9,602 nt of DNA from Euzebyaceae bacterium (GTDB lineage: Bacteria; Actinomycetota; Nitriliruptoria; Euzebyales; Egibacteraceae), in assembly GCA_013698135.1 (NCBI GenBank), contig JACCVM010000127.1, positions 1 to 9,602 on the forward strand, read 5' to 3'. The notes under the pieces are model-generated. The model saw only the letters and a program-made list of their open reading frames with translations, did not search any database and had not been told where the DNA came from. The position numbers and the translations under genes are program-made. Below, in pieces: positions 6,666 through 9,602 of this stretch (position 1 is the first letter of the stretch; each line of letters starts with the position of its first letter).

Positions 6666-6690
6666 CGCACGGCACGGCACGGCACGGCAC
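6666..6690 (+). repeat. 5-bp tandem repeat (GGCAC) in the nucleotidase leader
   Basis: Four perfect GGCAC units occupy 6671-6690, preceded by one variant unit CGCAC (6666-6670). The array lies 26 bases upstream of the ATG at 6717 and ends 13 bases before the GAAAGG ribosome-binding site (6704-6709), so it is non-coding. A GCTAGTGG at 6618-6625 upstream resembles the GCTAnnnT contexts seen before aroQ and efp, which would put the repeat in the 5' leader. That promoter is weak. Confidence 0.8.
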
Positions 6691-6716
6691 CCTGCCCATC
6701 CCTGAAAGGCTTCCGC

Positions 6717-8540
6717 ATGTCTTCCACAGCCCACGCTGGCGCGAACAAAAAGCGGGTCGCGCTCGCCGCGCTGGCCTTATCGCTGCTCGTAGCCCTGCTG
6801 GCCCCGCCGGTCGCCGGCGCCCGGGTCAAGCCGGCACATCACCCGCCGAAGCCTGTCGGCTTCACCTTGACGATCCTGCACAACAACGACGGCGAGTCAC
6901 AGCTGGTCAACGCCCCCGAGAATCCAGACTTCGGCGGGATCGCCCGCTTCAAGTCAGTGGTCGACCGGCTGAAGGCGGACGCCAGGAGAACGGGTAGCCG
7001 GCACGTCCCGCGCAAGCGCGGCGTCGTGCTGCTGTCGTCCGGTGACAACTTCCTCGCAGGTCCGGAGTTCAACACCAGCCTCGAACGCGGCGTGCCCTTC
7101 TACGACACGACGGCGCTGGACCTGGTCGGCTACGACGCCTTCGCGATCGGCAACCACGAGTTCGACTTCGGCCCCGACGTCCTCGCGGACTTCATCGACG
7201 GGTTCATCCGCCCGGTGCCGTTCGTCAGCGCCAACCTCGACGTCAGCGAGGAGCCTGCGCTGGACACCCTGGCCGACGAGGGCCGCATCGTGCGCAGCAC
7301 CGTCGTGCACGAGCGCGGCGAGCGCATCGGCGTCGTCGGCGCCACCACGCCGGATCTCCAACTGGTTTCCAGCCCACGCCGGGTGGAGGTGCTGCAGGAC
7401 GTCGCCGGTCTGGTGCAGGCCCAGATCGACCGGCTGCGCCGGCGTGGCGTCAACAAGATCATCCTCATCAGCCACCTGCAGGACGTCGAGGAGGACCGCG
7501 CGCTGGTCCCGATGCTGCGTGGCGTGGACGTCACCATCGCCGGCGGCGGCGACGAGGTGCTGGCCAACGAAGGCGACCTGCTGGTGCCCGGCGACGAGGC
7601 GGTGCTGCCCTACCCGGTGGTCGAGCAGTCCGCCGGCGGCCGCGACGTCCCGATCGTGACCACGGCCGGCGACTACAAGTACGTCGGTCGCCTGGTGGTC
7701 GACTTCGACCGACGCGGGCGGGTGCGCAACACCCGCGGGATCAGCGGTCCGGTGCGCGTCTCCGGGGTTGCTCCGGACGCGGTCGAGCCGGACGCCAAGA
7801 TGCTGCGGCTCGTGACCGAGCCGGTGTCCGCGGCGATCGCCGAGCTCGAGCAGAACGTCATCGCGCAAAGCGAGGTCGATCTTGACGGACGGCGGACCGA
7901 GGTCCGTTCCCGCGAGACCAACCTCGGCAACCTCATGGCCGACAGCCAGCTGTCGACGGCGCGCTCGCGCGCCGATGAGTTCGGGCTGCCTGCCGCCGAC
8001 TTCGCCATCCAAAACGGTGGCGGCATCCGCAACGACTCGGTGATCCCCGCCGGTGAGATCACCGAGCTGGACACCTTCAACATCGCACCGTTCGCGAACT
8101 TCATTGCGGTCACGCCGGATGTGCCCCGTGAGCAAGCCAAGGAGCTGCTCGAGCACGGCGTCGCCGCCATCGGTGGCGGCCAGACGGCACAGCTGGCCGG
8201 CATCTCGATCGTCTACGACCCCTCACGGACCGCGCAGGTCGTCGACCTCGAAGGCAACGTCACCACGCCGGGCGAGCGCATCCGCCAAGCGGTGCTCGAC
8301 GACGGCACCGTGCTGGTGGACGACGGCGAGGTCGTCGACGGCCCGTCGGTCAACGTGGCCGGCAGCGACTTCTTGGCTCGCGGTGGTGACGGCTACCCGT
8401 TCCGGGGCGCCCCCTTCACGTCGGTCGGCGTCGCCTACCAGCAGGCACTCGCCAACTTCATCATCGACGACCTCGACGGCCGCATCACCGCAGCCGACTA
8501 CCCCGAGGGCGGCGAGGGTCGCATCACCCCCACCGACTAA
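6717..8540 (+). CDS. Secreted 5'-nucleotidase/UshA-family metallophosphoesterase with variant metal-site motifs
   Basis: A 607-residue exported protein likely to hydrolyse nucleotides or related phosphoesters outside the membrane. ATG 6717 follows GAAAGG with a 7-base gap. A Sec signal peptide is visible: basic NKKR (10-13), hydrophobic core 14-29, probable cleavage after VAGA (35). The N-terminal calcineurin-like domain has LHNNDGES (Asp58, Glu60), SSGDNF (Asp110), GNHEFD (Asn146 and the catalytic-pair residues His147 and Asp150), SHLQ (His253) and GGGDE (276-280). The C-terminal substrate domain has RETNLGN (399-405), NGGGIR (433-438) and GGDGYPF (556-562), typical of 5'-nucleotidases. Unlike E. 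coli UshA, the DxH motif is DxE and the GHxQ/GHxH motif is GGGD. No cell-wall sorting signal or anchor is seen, so it is probably released or periplasm-like. Substrate is unknown; UDP-sugar, NAD or cyclic nucleotide hydrolysis are all possible. Confidence 0.88.
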   Translation: MSSTAHAGANKKRVALAALALSLLVALLAPPVAGARVKPAHHPPKPVGFTLTILHNNDGESQLVNAPENPDFGGIARFKSVVDRLKADARRTGSRHVPRKRGVVLLSSGDNFLAGPEFNTSLERGVPFYDTTALDLVGYDAFAIGNHEFDFGPDVLADFIDGFIRPVPFVSANLDVSEEPALDTLADEGRIVRSTVVHERGERIGVVGATTPDLQLVSSPRRVEVLQDVAGLVQAQIDRLRRRGVNKIILISHLQDVEEDRALVPMLRGVDVTIAGGGDEVLANEGDLLVPGDEAVLPYPVVEQSAGGRDVPIVTTAGDYKYVGRLVVDFDRRGRVRNTRGISGPVRVSGVAPDAVEPDAKMLRLVTEPVSAAIAELEQNVIAQSEVDLDGRRTEVRSRETNLGNLMADSQLSTARSRADEFGLPAADFAIQNGGGIRNDSVIPAGEITELDTFNIAPFANFIAVTPDVPREQAKELLEHGVAAIGGGQTAQLAGISIVYDPSRTAQVVDLEGNVTTPGERIRQAVLDDGTVLVDDGEVVDGPSVNVAGSDFLARGGDGYPFRGAPFTSVGVAYQQALANFIIDDLDGRITAADYPEGGEGRITPTD

Positions 8541-8551
8541 CCCCTCACCCC

Positions 8552-8598
8552 GGGTGGTGGGCATCCGGTACCCATTCGGTAGCGGATCCCCTCCACCC
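8552..8598. repeat. 47-nt imperfect palindrome (hairpin) downstream of the nucleotidase gene
   Basis: The two arms, 8552-8572 and 8578-8598, pair at 18 of 21 positions around a 5-base loop (8573-8577). The three mismatches are isolated (8568/8582, 8562/8588, 8558/8592) and are G-G, C-C and T-T, so the stem is long and stable on either strand. It starts 11 bases after the nucleotidase stop. No proper T tract follows; only TTT at 8602-8604 is near. It may act as a terminator or 3'-end protector, but its core 8553-8585 recurs at 9570-9602 with 27 of 33 identical bases, so it is a member of a repeat family and not a one-off structure. Confidence 0.85.
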
Positions 8599-8651
8599 CG
8601 GTTTCCCACAGGCCGAGCTGCATTGGACCGGAGCGCGGCAACCGGGTGGCC

Positions 8652-8663
8652 TACACCCCTTGC
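8652..8663 (+). promoter_or_regulatory. Putative -10 element giving a leaderless AbiEi/DUF559 transcript
   Basis: TACACC (8652-8657) sits six bases before the ATG at 8664, the same distance as TACCGT from the ATG at 545. Transcription would start at the ATG, and no Shine-Dalgarno sequence is seen upstream. TTGGAC (8623-8628) is 23 bases away, too far for a normal -35. Inferred from sequence only. Confidence 0.35.
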
Positions 8664-9599
8664 ATGGGCCGAGAAGGCAAGGTCGAGTTACGCCATCTGG
8701 CTGCGACGCAACACGGGCACTTCACCAACGCCCAGGCTGCGATGCTCGGCGTCAGCAGCCGTTCGCTGACGTGCATGCGACGCAGTGGCGAGATTGAAGA
8801 GGCTCACCTCGGTATCGCCCGCTTCAATGGATCGCCACTCACTTGGCACGGGCGCGTGATGGCGGCGGTCCTGGCCGCCGGCCCCGGTGCGGTCGCCGGT
8901 TACGACACGGCGCTGCGGCTGCTCGGGTTGAGCCGCCATGCCATGACCGACGCAATCGAGATCGTCACCCCGAGGCCGTGGCTGCCCGATCGGCCGGGAA
9001 TCGTGGCCCACCGCACCCGCCAATTGGAGCGCTGCGACCGGGGGGTCTGCGAGTCCATCCCCCTCACCAGTGGCGCACGCACCGTCATCGACGTTGCGGG
9101 CCGGCGTGACCGAACGGACACGACCGCCTTGGTGGACGACGCGGTGTGTGCCCGCGTGACCACCCGGCGGTGGTTGTTCTTGCGAGGGCGAGCGCTGCGC
9201 AACGGCCGGCGCGGCGTCGGCCTGATCGTCTCCCTGACGCACCCAGATGCGGCAGCAGAGTTCTGGTCATGGCTCGAACGCGAGGCCGACCGCCAGTTCG
9301 CACGCCATGGCGTCCCCGCACCGCTCTGGAACACCCGGCTGTACGACGACAAGGGTTACGTGGGGGTGGTCGATGCGCTGTGGAAGGCGGCGAGCACCGT
9401 GGCCGAGATCGAGGGGCTCCGCTTCCACACCAATCCCACGCAGCGCCGCAATGATGCCCGCCGGTACAACCGCATCAGCCGCCGTCACCGCCTCCTCCGC
9501 TACACCTGGCTCGACATCGTGGAACGGCCCGCCGAGGTGGCGATTGAGCTTCGCGAGGCCCTATCCGTCGGTGGTGGGGATCCGCTCCCTGATCGGTAG
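8664..9599 (+). CDS. AbiEi-type winged-helix / DUF559-like nuclease-fold protein
   Basis: A 311-residue protein from ATG 8664 (a GTG at 8646 would add six residues). The N-terminal 8-60 region (LRHLAATQHGHFTNAQAAMLGVS onward) looks like the winged-helix domain of AbiEi, the antitoxin half of type IV AbiE toxin-antitoxin pairs; a TALRLLGL segment and a SGARTVIDVAG motif follow as in that family. The C-terminal 200-300 region resembles DUF559, a Vsr-like restriction-endonuclease fold: LEREADRQFARHGVP, VVDALW (Asp237), AEIEG (Glu248, Glu250) and LRYTWLDIVERPAEV. The usual EVDG is EIEG here; acidic character is kept. No AbiEii nucleotidyltransferase partner is next to it within the window. Such proteins are common as scattered paralogues in actinobacteria and their role is unproven. 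The last nine codons and the TAG lie in the repeat at 9570-9602. Confidence 0.75.
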   Translation: MGREGKVELRHLAATQHGHFTNAQAAMLGVSSRSLTCMRRSGEIEEAHLGIARFNGSPLTWHGRVMAAVLAAGPGAVAGYDTALRLLGLSRHAMTDAIEIVTPRPWLPDRPGIVAHRTRQLERCDRGVCESIPLTSGARTVIDVAGRRDRTDTTALVDDAVCARVTTRRWLFLRGRALRNGRRGVGLIVSLTHPDAAAEFWSWLEREADRQFARHGVPAPLWNTRLYDDKGYVGVVDALWKAASTVAEIEGLRFHTNPTQRRNDARRYNRISRRHRLLRYTWLDIVERPAEVAIELREALSVGGGDPLPDR

Positions 9600-9602
9600 C
9601 GG
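9570..9602. repeat. Second copy of the palindromic repeat, cut by the window edge
   Basis: This 33-base segment matches 8553-8585 at 27 positions and starts on a codon boundary inside the AbiEi/DUF559 gene, encoding GGGDPLPDR and the stop. Where it differs from the first copy the fold is partly kept: the G-G mismatch at 8568/8582 is a C-G pair here (9585/9599), while one inner pair of the first copy is lost (9587/9597). The right arm should continue past the window end, which cannot be seen. Confidence 0.75.

Noticed and set aside
6954..8156. 400-codon open frame on the minus strand opposite the nucleotidase
   Set aside because: Shadow frame with biased composition; the plus strand holds a signal peptide and family motifs.
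8664..9599. A complete AbiE toxin-antitoxin pair
   Set aside because: No AbiEii nucleotidyltransferase toxin frame is present beside it within the window, and the C-terminal half resembles DUF559 rather than a standard AbiEi C-terminus.
8552..9602. The flanking palindromes as integron attC sites around a gene cassette
   Set aside because: No GTTRRRY core site or its inverse core is visible, and no integrase is in the window.

Overview
The window is very GC-rich by eye, uses GTG as well as ATG starts, and carries an aroC-aroK-aroB / aroQ-efp-nusB block. That gene order and the sequence style point to a member of the Actinomycetota. A deep-branching class is likely, because a type IV pilus-like gene tail sits directly upstream of aroC, but class and genus cannot be fixed from the window alone.

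Layout. (1) Bases 1-494: the 3' end of a protein with a Thr/Asp/Gly-rich repeat linker and a small C-terminal beta-rich domain, tentatively a PilP/GspC-like pilus accessory protein. (2) 545-3459: a possible 7-codon leader ORF, then aroC, aroK and aroB, with ATGA overlaps at both junctions: three steps of the shikimate pathway made as one translationally coupled unit. (3) 3480-5054, minus strand: a cytosolic GAF-GAF-GGDEF diguanylate cyclase, placed tail-to-tail with aroB and divergent from aroQ. (4) 5128-6575: aroQ (type II dehydroquinase), efp and nusB, with nusB overlapping the efp stop by one base. (5) 6717-8540: a Sec-exported two-domain 5'-nucleotidase-like metallophosphoesterase with unusual metal-site motifs. 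(6) 8664-9599: an AbiEi-type winged-helix plus DUF559-type nuclease-fold protein, bracketed by two copies of a long palindromic repeat.

How the parts fit. AroB makes dehydroquinate, AroQ dehydrates it, AroK phosphorylates shikimate and AroC makes chorismate. The block therefore covers four of the seven steps; DAHP synthase, shikimate dehydrogenase and EPSP synthase lie elsewhere. EF-P and NusB are housekeeping translation and transcription factors commonly found next to this block in actinobacteria. The cyclase is an insertion into an otherwise conserved neighbourhood. The nucleotidase and the AbiEi/DUF559 gene look like accessory genes downstream of it.

Most worth following up: a 47-nt imperfect hairpin (8552-8598) whose 33-nt core recurs at 9570-9602, where it supplies the last nine codons and the stop of the AbiEi/DUF559 gene; the rewritten metal-ligand motifs of the nucleotidase; and two putative leaderless ATGs with the same spacing from a -10-like hexamer, one of them opening a 7-codon ORF ending in Trp just before aroC. 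No window-internal gap exceeds about 145 bases, and no tRNA, rRNA, CRISPR array or transposase was seen.
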